Source: Phytophthora sp. 'mugwort'
Taxonomy: Eukaryota; Oomycota; Peronosporomycetes; Peronosporales; Peronosporaceae
Length of the DNA stretch: 64,000 nt
Assembly (NCBI GenBank): GCA_033558025.1
Contig: JAUCEF010000006.1
Location: 434,001 to 498,000, forward strand
Direction: 5' to 3'
Below the pieces are notes generated by a model. That model made no database searches, was not told the origin of the DNA, and saw nothing but the letters and a program-made list of their open reading frames with translations. How positions within the stretch are numbered: the first letter of the stretch is position 1; every line of letters starts with the position of its first letter. The translations under genes were made by a program, and so were the position numbers. This document shows, one piece after another, positions 44,735-55,427 of the stretch.

Positions 44735-45906
44735 TCATGATCGTCGCATGGCATCGTCCTCCGTTGAGGCGGGTTTATCATTGTAACCGTAGAGCATTCG
44801 TGTCATGCGAGACGAGTCTGGCGCTGTGCGGTGGAAGATCACGGCCATGGACACCGAAAGCAGCACGAGTTGACCCAGCTTCACAGCCCTGGGCGGCACG
44901 CCAAGCGTGGCCACAATTCGAGCGGCCACCGCGCCCATACTGTACACGCCCACTGCTTTCATGACGTTGCCCCGTCGGCGCTCATGCTCGGCGAGAAACG
45001 CCAGCGTGGTGAACGCGCCGGCCATCCTGACGGTCGCACGATGTCGATCACTCGGTGACAAACATGAAAAGCATAGCGGTACTTGATACAGCATCGTGAG
45101 GCAGCAGCAAGTGCGCAAGTAGCGCACCACCAACGGGCCCAGCGCCGGTCGCGGACCCCATATCCACCGCTTGTACTTGGGGGCAAGAACGGACACGGCG
45201 TAAATGGGAACGTACAGTTGAATGGCGAACTTCATCCCTTTGACGAAGTAGTCCGCGTGGAACTGCGCACAGGTCCGGCCGCGATGAAAGACGTCGCAAC
45301 GTGACACCAATTTCCCAGACGGCATCTCCTCTCGCATGCGGCGCAGCACACTCGAAGGCAGTTGACAAAAGCTGTCAAGCGCGGCCAGCTGCGACTTCGC
45401 AATGGCGTCGCTCTGGTAGATCCATGAATCGATCAGCGGTCCCGCCGCCAATATCCCTGCCGGAATATCTGCTCGTAGAAGCACAACACAACACCAGGAC
45501 GATCAACCAAGTAAACACAGCGATCCAGTCAAGCCATAAACTTAATGCAAGTTCATATACCGATGTACTTGGCGTCTGGAAGGGTCGTAAACTCTTTTAG
45601 CAGAGTCTCTGCCGACTTTACAACGGCGTACGATACTACGACAGTCCTTCGCTCGGATTCCAAGAGGACTAGAGCCGCCATAGCAGCGGCTGCCGCTGCT
45701 AGAGACGCACCGGCGGAGCGTTGTTCGTTTCGAGTCGAAAGCTTACGGGTCGTCCCTTCCAGCAGCCGAAAGACACCCACGAAGCTCCCGAGCGACAGCG
45801 CCAATGAGCTCGGGGGCTTGGGTTGTCGGGAAAGCAGACTTTGCGCGACAGTTAATCCACCGCCAGCCACGACAGCACCCACTGCGGCGTGGTGGACAAC
45901 ATCCAT
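44735..45906 (-). CDS. TMEM135-like multi-pass membrane protein
   Basis: Exons 45906-45561 and 45468-44735 join across a 92-nt intron (GTATAT...GAGCAG) to give 359 residues. The junction reads KYIDIPAGILAAG. The N-terminal half has hydrophobic helices (AAVGAVVAGGGLTVAQSLL, SLAAAAAAMAALVLLE). Next comes a cysteine/histidine-containing loop (CDVFHRGRTCAQFHADYF) of the kind seen in TMEM135 N-domains, then FAIQLYVPIYAVSVLAPKY and further helices. TMEM135 relatives act at peroxisomes and mitochondria in lipid metabolism and mitochondrial fission; the assignment is by resemblance only. The protein is shorter than the animal one (about 460). The start codon lies inside a 24-bp inverted repeat (45892-45915 / 45966-45989). 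Confidence 0.6.
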
Positions 45907-45989
45907 CCTGGTATTGTTGTGAGTTAGTCACACAATATATGTTGTGAGTGAGTCACATAAAAAATAATACCAGGATGGATGTTGTCCAC
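45892..45989. repeat. Perfect 24-bp inverted repeat spanning the TMEM135-like start codon
   Basis: 45892-45915 is the exact reverse complement of 45966-45989. The left arm includes the ATG and first codons of the TMEM135-like gene on the minus strand, so the same ATGGATGTTGTCCAC appears on the plus strand at 45975. The 50-bp loop holds two direct copies of a GTTGTGAGT-x-AGTCACA motif. Confidence 0.9.
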
Positions 45990-46158
45990 AACTTGTGATG
46001 TGACAGCTTAAAATGGTACAGTTTGGGATCAAGAGAAAGCGATTGGTATCTATTACTACGGTATAAGGAAGTGTTCACCTTTTCTACAAGACCAAGTACA
46101 TGTACACAAAAAACAAATCGAATGCACCTGAACACAAAATCAAATTCAAATTGTGTAA

Positions 46159-46479
46159 ATGGATAAGCCTAGCAAACAGAATGACGTAGAATGTCCTGTT
46201 AGAATAGATAATCCTCAATGGCAAAGATTCCCGCCAAAGCAACCAAAGCTGAAGAGAACGGGTTGTTCGCTACGAGACAAAAAGCTGGGTAACATCAAGT
46301 ATCAGCATTCTAACGAGTTCATCCGTAACAGACTGCGCAAGTTTACGGACAAGAGCCAAGTGGGAGTGTTGGAGAACTTACCTGATCGCATGCAATGGAG
46401 TGGCTCGCCACAACTGCAAGGTACTGTAAACTGTGCTGGCGTGTACGTTGAAAACCGGACACGTTCGTTATATAAATGA
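46159..46479 (+). CDS. Small hypothetical ORF, partly inside a foldback repeat
   Basis: A 106-codon frame from an ATG, rich in Lys/Arg/Asn, including LGNIKYQHSNEFIRNRLRK and VGVLENLPDRMQWSGS. The family is not recognised. The last 34 codons (from about 46376) lie in the left arm of an inverted repeat whose right arm encodes a decayed version (LSDRMQW) on the opposite strand. That suggests the frame belongs to a repeat rather than a host gene. Confidence 0.3.
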   Translation: MDKPSKQNDVECPVRIDNPQWQRFPPKQPKLKRTGCSLRDKKLGNIKYQHSNEFIRNRLRKFTDKSQVGVLENLPDRMQWSGSPQLQGTVNCAGVYVENRTRSLYK

Positions 46480-46850
46480 TAGCTAGCTAACCTATTACTT
46501 AACATAGTATAATCTAAAGCAGGGCGTGTGGAAGAACGAGCGAAGGGGCTGGGCTCCGATCATGCATGGCACTCACAACCCAAATTGGGTGACGAGTGGG
46601 GCCAGAACAGCTCCCGGGGGCTTGGCTCGGACGATCTTGGGTGCTGTCTGGAATATTGGGTTGTGAGTGTCATGCAAGACCGGTGGTCAACCCCTTCAGT
46701 CGTCCTTCCACACGCCCTGCTTTAGATTATACTATATTACGACTAGCAGGTTAGATATCAGTGGTAACGTGTCTGTTTCCAACGGACACGCCAGCACAGT
46801 TACCTTGCAGTTGCGGCGAGCTACCTCCATTGCATGCGATCAGATAACTT
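46376..46850. repeat. Foldback element, about 200-bp imperfect arms
   Basis: The left arm 46376-46583 and right arm 46656-46850 are reverse complements with roughly 80% identity. They share ATAGTATAATCTAAAGCAGG and GGCGTGTGGAAG as exact blocks, and the spacer is about 72 bp. The arms might be two inverted LTR pieces of the neighbouring copia element or a MITE; no target duplication was found. Confidence 0.8.
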
Positions 46851-47141
46851 CCACCCGTCACGTTTTCACACTTCATGTTGCTAGCCCCACCGTTAGGTTA
46901 GATGCCGTAATGGGCACTCGAACGGCATGGCCCTGGTGCCGGTCTAGCTCGAGGGAGGCGTGTCTTGCTGTATCTTCCAAATCCAGCACGTCTTGCACTC
47001 CAAGTCGTCGTTGCAGTCAAGTCGTCGTTGCACCTTCTAATACCCCTCTTGCTGTCCTGGGATCTTGAGTCGTCCGATTAGACTTTTCAACATCTCGCAC
47101 TCACGCCGCTGCGAAACTTCCTCTCGCGCGTCCTCTCAGTG
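46851..47141. other. Left flank of the chimeric insertion, no gene
   Basis: No open frame of note. It is probably the same decayed repeat (copia 3' region or LTR) that continues at 48159 beyond the insertion. Confidence 0.35.
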
Positions 47142-47156
47142 GCTTCTCAGCCTAGA
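47142..47156. repeat. 15-bp target-site duplication, left copy
   Basis: GCTTCTCAGCCTAGA, identical to 48144-48158. Confidence 0.85.
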
Positions 47157-47468
47157 TTAACAAAAACAATACATTACACTTTAAGGCTAGTAAGCAACCT
47201 ACTTAGCTACCCTACTTGCTATTTTGGATCGATTTGGGTTATGTGGACCCAACACTTGGGTACGAAGTATCCAATTGGTGTCCAAAAAGGTCCATTTCTC
47301 GAAAGTGGGTACCCTGAAAGACCCATTTTAGGCCAGGAGGAAACTGGTGGACGTCCCGAGACGTCTCTGGGCCGAGTTGGACATTTGCAGGACCTTTCCG
47401 ATGTGGTCTATACAAAAACCAAGTATAACCCGATGAACCAGGTGGTGGTGTGCCACCTACTTCTAGTA

Positions 47469-47545
47469 AGCTCAGATAGCTCAGCTGGTTAAGCATCCAG
47501 TGTCGGACGGAAGCGGCCAGAGTTCAATCCCCGGGCCGACGAGAC
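47469..47545 (+). other. tRNA-like sequence (SINE head?), not a functional tRNA
   Basis: TAGCTCAGCTGGTTAAGC (A-box/D-arm-like, from 47478) and AGTTCAATCC (B-box/T-arm-like, from 47521) are correctly ordered and spaced, but no complete acceptor or anticodon stem can be drawn. It is probably the head of a tRNA-derived SINE. Confidence 0.55.
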
Positions 47546-47590
47546 CTTTTGAACGATGGTTGGGGTTTGGCCGCTTGTTTTTAGGTGTGG

Positions 47591-47637
<47 letters not shown>

Positions 47638-47744
47638 ACCTTCCTCTAAATGGCGAGGTTAGACAAAGTTCCCATTAATCCACTCGCAATAAAGCAAACA
47701 TACTCACGGTCCCAATTTTTCACCGAGTCATTCAATCGGTAGGT

Positions 47745-47778
<34 letters not shown>

Positions 47779-48143
47779 ATCAATGCAAGCTGATGACTTG
47801 CGTTTACTAGGAATTCCTCGTTCAAGACTGAAAATTGCACCAGTTTATCCCTAGCACGATGCGCATTCACAAGATTACCCAGACCTATCGATCAAGGTTA
47901 TATACTCGTTGAACGCATCAGTGTAGCGCGCGTGCGGCCCAGAACATCTAAGGGCATCACAGACCTGTTATTGCCTCCAACTTCCTTTGGTTTGATTACC
48001 CAAAAGTCCCTCTAAGAAGTCCACACACCTACCAAAAATGGTAAGCGGAACTATTTAGCACGCAGAGGTCTCGTTCGTTAACGGAATTAACCAACAAATC
48101 ACTCCACCAACTAAGAACGGCCATGCATCACCACCCATAGAAT
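47591..48143 (-). rRNA. 18S rRNA 3'-terminal fragment (553 bp), isolated pseudogene
   Basis: The minus strand ends in the universal small-subunit terminus (GGTGAACCTGCGGAAGGATC, then ATTA at 47591) and contains the highly conserved GTACACACCGCCCGTCGC near 47745. Upstream homology continues to the ATTCTATGGGTGGTG region and stops at 48143. The rest of 18S, ITS1 beyond 14 nt, 5.8S and 28S are absent, so this is a dispersed fragment, not an rDNA unit. Confidence 0.95.
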
Positions 48144-48158
48144 GCTTCTCAGCCTAGA
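48144..48158. repeat. 15-bp target-site duplication, right copy
   Basis: GCTTCTCAGCCTAGA, beginning at the first base after the 18S fragment ends. Confidence 0.85.
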
Positions 48159-48269
48159 GTATGCCGTGTATTGCGTGCATGCATATAATGCATTGCCACA
48201 TTGGGTTCGTGTGGCCCCACGTGTTTGCCCATGCATTCGTCTGGTACTCCCACTGACTGACCACTTCAT

Positions 48270-50350
48270 GGCTCAGTTTCCGATGTGTGTGCCTTGGTCT
48301 TCGCGAACACGCTCCGCAAAACTACGCCCAGTAGTTCACGAAACTTCTCGAACTTCACCCGCACAAGCCCCTTCGTCGTCGTGCCTGCGATCATGTGGTC
48401 GGTTCCCACGTGATCAATGCGTAGCTCTCCTTGCGTAGTGAGAAACCGAATAAAGCGGTACTTGTTGTCAATCTCGTTCCGACTTGCGATGCTCGCCTGG
48501 CTTGGTTGAAAGCACGATCGCTGCTTTATTGCCGCACATCACCGTTGGTATGTGAATGTGTAGCTCGTTGCATAGTCGTCGTATCCAGAGGATATCTCGA
48601 ACGCCTTTAGCAATATACTCTGCTTCCACGTTGCTTAGCTCGTTAATTCCTTGTTTGCGTGAGCCGAATGATACTGTTGCTCCATTCCGTAACGTCACGT
48701 ATTCGCTGGTACAGCGTCGATCTTCAGTATCGTTTGTAAAGTCGGCATCAATGTAGACCAATAAGTCCATGGCTCCATTGCGCGATATTCGGCCACCATT
48801 AGCACTAGGCAACAGTCGGTCATCCTCCGTAAATAACGTAATATTCGCTTCGATTGGCTGTAATGCATCGCAGTGTAGTTGTTCGTGTACTAGCCTACCA
48901 CATGTACCAAGTCTGGTCTCAATCTGGAAACCAAATCTGCAATGCTCCCACTATTCGCGATACTGCAGGTTCCATGGGTCTTTCTTCGACCCTCCCCCCC
49001 TTCAATAATCACATCTGCTTCTGGTGCTTGCAACGGCGTGCTCTTCTGTATCACGTACCGCTTAAGTACCTCTTCAATATATGATTCTCTCGAGAAGAAC
49101 AGGTCATTGACATACTCGAAGTAGGTACTTAACTGCCCCCAGCTCAACCAGTTCAAACGCCTCTTGGATTTGTAGTGCTGTTTTCATGCACAGGTCTTGC
49201 GGACTCATGAGCATTAGGTCGTCGACGTATACCGTCCGTATTGTATCTACTCCTTTTGGATTCCGTAGTAGAGACCGTTGTCCGCTTCAATTCGCATGGC
49301 CCTCATCACCACCACGTGATCGTGGAGTGTCTGGCTCTACACCATCAGTAACTGTTTGAGTCCGTACAGCGACTTGATCCGCCGATAGATTGTGGCTCCG
49401 CCGTTTGCTGCAAACCCGATGGGCTGCTCCATGTACACCACCTCTTCTACGTAACGTACAGGAACGGTGTCTTGACATCGTACTGCAGTATCTTCCGATT
49501 ACGTTGAATAGCGAGATAGATCACCACACGAATCGCCTCGAATCTGATTGCTGGCACGTAGTTCTCGAATAATATTAACGCCGAAAAGCAGCTAAATCCA
49601 TGCACAACCTACCTTGTTTTTAATCGTTTCGCCATACCGTGTTCGTCTTTCTTGACTGCATAAACCCATATGTTCGTATAATGGACTTCGTGCTCTCTGT
49701 ATTTGCACGAGCACCCACACATCGTGGCGCTTCAACGACTCCATCTTCTCCTCCATGGCTGCCCACCAATGCGACGAATAATGTACGTCTTTGACGGCTT
49801 CTTTGTATGGCTTTGATGGCATCCGCATACAATGGTCGGTCAGCTTTATGTTGGCGACTTCCAGGATTAGAGTATTAATCTGGTTCACGAATGCCCGGAA
49901 CCTCCGACTTCCTTTGGTCTTCGTCGGGATGCGCACCTCGTACATCTCGTAGTCCGACATGGGTTGGCTGCTTGCGCGTCCGTCTTTATCGACCGTTGAC
50001 AGTATACTTCGTTGTAATGCGCCTCTCTTGCGTAAGCTTGCTAGCATTGGCTTCTCTCCTCTTTGCTTGTGATCCCCACTCGTTTGCACTTGTAACTGGA
50101 TCCGCCAACTCCTCCGTGTGCTTCGTACCGGCGACTGAAACCTCAATCACGCTTGCATGTTTCATAATTGATATTGGAACCTCTAACTCCTTTTCTTTTC
50201 TTCCTTTGCTACTGGAACTTTCCTTGTACTTGTTTGTTTGGTACCACTCGTAGCTGGACCGTCCGGTTTCCGGTCATAAACAATGAACTCATTACGCAGT
50301 TCCACAACCGGCGCCTCTCACCTGGTTGAACTGGCTAGGTCCTCCATCCC
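48270..50350 (-). pseudogene. Ty1/copia retrotransposon pol remnant
   Basis: Read leftward on the minus strand: a linker with PSKPYKEAVKDVHYSSHWWA (near 49810), RT pieces (YDVKTPFLYVTL, EQPIGFAANGG and RRIKSLYGLKQ in alternating frames, about 49500-49350), SYIEEVLKRY (near 49070), then the RNase H region (LLVYIDADFTNDTEDRRCTS, VSFGSRKQGINELSNVEAEY, IVLSTKPGEHRKS; 48812-48468). A C-terminal stretch (RFIRFLTTQGELRIDHVG, MIAGTTTKGLVRVKFEKF) runs to about 48270. Numerous stops and shifts make it inactive. The chimeric insertion lies just downstream of its 3' end. Confidence 0.85.
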
Positions 50351-50654
50351 ACCCCGCATGCGGGTATATGGGATCTCCTTGGGTAGCGTAGCCTCGCCAT
50401 CACCCTAAGCGTTCTTGAGTAATCGCTCAATATACTCTTGCTTGATTGTGCAATTTTTCTTGGATGTCATGTTCCCCTGGTTAGCCCTGTCTCGGCGTCA
50501 TGTAGGTGTCCCCCTTCGTTTGGTGCTGTATTCCACCAGGACGCCGATTTCAGCCTTTTCTTGAGATTTATTTCCTTTTCTTTGACAGCATAGCAATCGT
50601 AATGGACACGACGTTGCCTCACCTCTTCAGACATTTTATCGAGGGCCGGCTTTT

Positions 50655-51140
50655 GTAGATCACTCGTGTGGTGTTCTTCCGGCAAGCAGACGCGTTGCTG
50701 TAAGGCACACCGTATCAGTCACGTACTTTAGTGCCTCCCACATCGCAGCATTGGTATCCGTGTGATCGACAGGAGGGCCATGACTTTGGCCATCAGGATC
50801 CCGTTGAGGGTCAGCATTCGTAGATCACCTCATGTGGCGTTCTCCTGGCAGGCACGCGCGTTGTTATAAGACACTCTGTACCAGACAAGTACTTGAGTTC
50901 CTCCCCTATAGCATCATTGGTAGCTGTATGATGGGCCCTGCCTGACCTTGGCAGTCAGGAACCCGGTGTGGACCGGTTTTCGTAGATCTGAGACGAAGCG
51001 TATCTGGATTCCAGGCGCCGTCTCAGAAGGATCAGCGATGATTATAGACACAGATGGCAAATCAGTGGTGTCGACCTTGACTGCTGCGCGGCGCGGGAGA
51101 GCATTTTGTTTCAAGTTCTACGACGAAAATGATTGGTTGA
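50655..51140. repeat. Three imperfect tandem repeats of about 162-165 bp
   Basis: The string GTAGATC starts copies at 50655, 50820 and 50982. The first two also share GTGG-GTTCT, GCGTTG, TACTT-AGT and CATTGGTA blocks in register. They lie upstream (in copia orientation) of the pol remnant and may be part of a gag/leader repeat. Confidence 0.65.
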
Positions 51141-54100
51141 ATTGTGAATATGACCCGGCTATACCCATGTGGCACGGTAGCCGACTAAGAACTGTGGAAG
51201 GATTCTTCACCTGAATGCAGATGGGTCCAACGAGCTGGAAATGCGCATCCTGGGGATGCATACCCAGGATTGCAGATAAGCATACTGTCCAGCCCCGGAC
51301 TTTCCCTTTTCGATGAATGCATAAGAAGTGGCGGAAAGTGCCTCTGGAGAACGTATCCCAGAGTACACCTCATCTTGCTGTATTTCAGAGTGAATAACAG
51401 GATTACTACCCAGTATTCCTTCATATAACTACCCCGAAGTCGTGCGCTGAAAGTTCGCGAGTCAGAGTTCACAAATCCAAGTTTAGGAAGTCTGAATATC
51501 ATTGCCTGGATATCAATCCGAATCCAGGCCAGACTCCTAAGGAGAACAGGGTGAACCCAGGACAGATGTCACGTCATCCAGTAAAACGCAACATGTGGAC
51601 CATCATGGGCAGCCGGCCCGCAGTTACTGGCAGAGCATTGGTGAGTCATGTTCCCACCTCTGCCAGGAACTGGAGCGTCCGAACTGACTCGCAGAATGGT
51701 TTACACACCGGTCAATAATCGTGCCCTCACAGTATCTTCATGATGAAGCTGGTAACCGAATTTATATTGGGGGAATGGGCAGATACACCGAGTGAAGCTA
51801 AGATTTTCTGCTCGAACGCAAATGCTGCCCGGTAGAACTGCCGTCACTAGCTCCGGTTAGTCCCGTATATGTGGTCAGCTCACTCCCAAGAAGCCTTGCA
51901 AGCCGTTGCATCAAAGCAGTTCTTCAGTGACAAAAATCGCAAGCGCCGCCAGTGTTTTGGTTGTCGGTGGGAAGACAGATATCCAAACGGAAGTGATGGA
52001 CTATTGCGTTATTCACGGTATGTGTCTGTGCAAAGGCTATTTCCACTCGGAGCCAGCACCATACATGTTCCCCCAAGCTGCGTGGACCTGTCGGGTGAGT
52101 TCCGCCAATTTTATCGCCAGCAGCAATTGTTCTCCAGTAAAGGCCGATTGCGGAAGTCGTCTCAGCGTTACCAGCTCAAGATGAACTTACGGCAGCCATC
52201 ACCGCAAGCCTCTGATGAACAAGTTAGATCCGCTACGAGGGCAAATGATCCTTTAGATCAAGGCGTCGGCAGTTACATTCGTTGTACAGTGAATCCGTGC
52301 TTCAAAGGAGGAGTCGTTTGTTTGGCGTTTTCATAGTGATTGCAGCTTTTAATGCTCAGCGGTGTAAGTGATATCGGAGCTTATTTGGCTTGTCACCACT
52401 CAATATATCTTTGGTTAGTTAATCATGGCTACAGAGCAACAGAAAGAGACAGCGATGCATTAAATCGACAGACTGACAATGAGTTTCCCTGGCTTTATTC
52501 GATTTCGAGTCACGCTTCTCGATTTACTCGCAAGAGCACCGTGCTAATCAACTACAACAGAGCGACTTCCAGGACTGGGGCCACCGTCTCAGCGATCACG
52601 AGCATCAGCGCGGTCGACCGCAGCAGGAGATTCGACAGATGTAGCAGAAGCGGCTTGACTAGAAGCAGATACTGCATTTGTGGGAGCTGTAATGCGTGTG
52701 GACTCCCAAAGCGTCGATGGCGAGCAAGAAGCTCGTCCTAGTCTAGATCCGTGTAAGTGACTGGATCTAATTATACATGGTTTCATTCGTTGTTTGTATG
52801 GCGTGCTAAAACCATTGCAGCATCGGAATCTATGCAATCGTCTTGGTTAGACTATATAAATGTTAAATCTCACTAAAGTATGGCCCACTCGTGCACTTCA
52901 AACCCACCGATCACCTCATGCTTCTGACGTATTCCGACGAAGTTGAAGCTGCTAGTCCAGTTTGCGTACGAGTATGCGCGGCAAAAACGGCGGGTTGTGT
53001 GGTCTGAGTTCGCACGAAAGCTCCGCAAACACGGCATCAAGAAAATTAATAAGGAACTTGATACGCGACTCCGAGCTCTCAAGCGCGCTCACAACGTCGA
53101 CTTTGCAAAGTCTTTTCCGTGCTTCTTCGGAAGTTCAATACCCATGTCATGATCCAGCAACAATCGGTATCTAAGCTGTCATGTACCCACGTGCTGGATT
53201 TTCAGGCAACGCCACGCCTTCTTCATCAGATCTGGTGTTCGTCAGAAGGCCGGCGTAATACACCAGAACACAAGCGAGCATCTTCCGCAAAAGCTGTGGC
53301 AAGCATTTTGGATGTCATTATCCACGTTGGTGTTGACGATATATTTCCCGACATTAATGACGGAATTGGCAACGTCATCGCGCAGGTCGCACTTCTGACC
53401 CCTATACAAACGCTGTATTGTCATTTATTTCCGCCCCGACTTGTGTAGTCTTGGCTGCCAATTCATCAACAGATATTCATATATGCAGCCATTGCTCAAG
53501 AAGGTCTTGCTTAGGAACGGTGACGCGACGAAGTGTCGACTGTCCGCGCAGCCACCATTCTGTCCATGCGTCGATCGTGTATCTGAACAGCTTTCTCTTC
53601 GTCGACGGCGTCAAGCTATTTGTGCTGAGCGAACTGTGGTTGCTTCCTCGCGCTCGATTTATTATTTCGACTGAAGCGTATTGTCCAAGATATCGTCCTT
53701 CTTGCCGGAGTAACTTTTGCGCCAAATGGGGGCTACACCACGTGTTGCACGGGTCGGCAAGTTGAACCACAAGCCCAATCTAGATATACACATTCAAGCG
53801 CATCGATCACTAACAGGAAGCCATTGAATTGCATTATCATAAACCAAACGCAAACGTCTACCTTGCTTTCAAACGGCGGCACGGGCCTCAGGATCGGCGC
53901 GCGCTCCCCCGCTCGCAACGCGCATCTTCATCACCTCTGCACATTTCCCTATACAACACAGTCCAAACAGCAGCCGGGTTAGCATGGCACCGGCCCACCA
54001 GCATGTACGCGCGCTATTCTAGAAAAGTGAAGAATTGGTGGAGGGGGGATTTTTTTATCTCGCGGGATTTTTCTCCAAAATTTGATGAAGATTTGTTGCT

Positions 54101-54290
54101 CAGGTGGGACGGTCTACTATTGGTAGAGAAATCAAATGGGGCAGAATGCTCCCTTTCACCCACTGTTTTTATGACATGGGGCATTTTGCCCCCTGTGAGG
54201 AAAAGGCCTACCCCTGATTGACTAAGGCGCAATACAAACGCCAAGTGAGGGAAGCTTAAAGTGGGCCGGTCCAAGTTAAGCTTTTGCTGT
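51141..54290. other. Decayed repeat region, unassigned coding fragments
   Basis: Protein-like but unrecognised frames occur at 51869-52336 (plus, basic C-terminal half), 52943-53152 (plus, RQKRRVVWSEFARKLRKHG, HTH-like) and 53477-53770 (minus, KRKLFRYTIDAWTEWW). They sit in different frames with stops between them and look like transposase remnants. No intact gene, RNA or LTR pair was found. Confidence 0.35.
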
Positions 54291-54361
54291 ACGGTCCAGG
54301 CTCTCGCGTTCAAGGGGTTCAAGGGATTAACTAACCCATTGAACGCGAGAGCCTGGACCGT
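54291..54361. repeat. Perfect 23-bp inverted repeat
   Basis: 54291-54313 (starting ACGGTCCAGGCTCTCGCG) is the exact reverse complement of 54339-54361. The 25-nt loop contains GTTCAAGGG and a partial repeat of the arm end. It lies about 235 bp from the end of the DsbA-like gene. Confidence 0.9.
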
Positions 54362-54596
54362 TAAATCCTTAAATCCCAAGTCCCAATTATTTGTTTATTA
54401 TAGACCAAAGCAACAGCACTCTACGGACGCTTTAACGGATATAGTACGATAAAGTGTTCTGTTGCGTTTTATCTATACCGGTACATGTACTAAGTAATAA
54501 CAAATGGGATTTGGGATTCGTCATGTTCGAGAAAATATTTTGAGTTCAGTAAGATTTATTACGATGCTAAATTTGCTAAAGATCAAGGCACAATCT

Positions 54597-55344
54597 TTAC
54601 AGATCCTCCTTCGGTTTGTCAGCCTTGACAAGCGGGTCGATGACCTTGAGCCAATCCTCAAGTTTCCAAGACGAGTCCGCTTCTTCAAATGGAACTCCGT
54701 TCAACGTGTACTGCGGCGTGCCAGTAACAGTACGAGTACAGGCGTACTTCCACGTGACTCTCGCACGTTGATCCGACTCGGTCCCGCCATACCCCGTCAT
54801 ACCCTTTTGCCATTGCGCGTCCGTTAGAACCGGAAACGTCTTCTTGGCCAACTCTTTCAGCTCGTTCGTCACTTGTACCGAGCTCAAATCCTTCGTCGCC
54901 TTGTTCCAAAAACTACCCCCAAACGTAAAATAATAACTCATGTCAGTATCTCCTCAACAGTCCTCAAACATAATTTCTTGAATACCGTTCTTGGTTCTCG
55001 TAGAGCACTTCCAGCCACGGCAAAAAGTGGTCATCACCCAATGCCGATGTAATAGTAAACACCGATTCTGCCGCGGTGAAGCCAGATTGGTGGAAAGGCA
55101 AAGAGAACATCACGACCTTGATCCGGAACTCGTTGGACTCGTAGTGGTCCGCCAGCGCTTTGACACCTTCGAACGCGGCCTTGCTGAAGGGGCAGAGCAG
55201 GTCGATATACGTCTCAAGCTGCACTCTAGCGGCTCCGTTTCCTCGCCCGATAGTGAAACCTGGTGGCTCGGCTGGAATAGGCACCTGGGCGCTGCCCACG
55301 TGCAACACGGCAGCGATGAACATAAGCAACGACCTCGTCATCAT
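54597..55344 (-). CDS. Secreted DsbA/thioredoxin-fold protein, two exons
   Basis: Exons 55344-54986 and 54912-54597 join across a 73-nt intron to give 224 residues; the junction restores NQERFWNKATKDLS. The N-terminus (MMTRSLLMFIAAVLHVGSAQ) is a clear signal peptide, so the protein enters the secretory pathway. The fold is DsbA/Thioredoxin_4-like: YIDLLCPFSK at the active site, helical insertion, then the cis-Pro loop region GTPQYTLNGVPFEE. The active site is CPFS (CXXS), lacking the second cysteine, so a classical dithiol oxidase is unlikely. A paralogue lies head-to-head 83 bp away. The function may be redox, isomerase-like or purely structural. Confidence 0.85.
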
Positions 55345-55427
55345 TACTCGAGATCTTGGATAAATGGGAAATTCGATTCTGATTGGCGGTTGATTTCCAA
55401 TCAGATTTTTTCTTCGATCTTGGAGAG
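55345..55427. promoter_or_regulatory. 83-bp bidirectional promoter with symmetrical CCAAT boxes
   Basis: The start codons of the two paralogues are only 83 bp apart. The interval contains TCTGATTGG (55378-55386) and its inverse CCAATCAGA (55397-55405), one CCAAT box facing each gene around a 10-nt centre. GATCTTGGA also occurs twice (near 55352 and 55415). Co-expression is expected. Confidence 0.6.

Larger units (their letters stand above)
47157..48143 (-). mobile_element. Chimeric retroposed insertion: tRNA-like/unknown segment joined to 18S rRNA fragment
   Basis: 987 bp bounded by a perfect 15-bp direct repeat (47142-47156 and 48144-48158). Its right 553 bp (47591-48143) is the 3' end of 18S rRNA in antisense. 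The next 14 bp (47577-47590) match the start of ITS1. The left 420 bp is unrelated and contains a plus-strand tRNA-like segment. The rRNA homology ends at the exact base where the duplication starts, so the rRNA piece was the end of the inserted molecule, not a pre-existing neighbour. Read on the minus strand, the order is rRNA first and unknown repeat last, the layout of template-switched retroposons. Confidence 0.75.

Noticed and set aside
47591..48143. Part of a genuine rDNA array
   Set aside because: Only the last 553 bp of 18S and about 14 nt of ITS1 are present, bounded by unrelated sequence and a target duplication.
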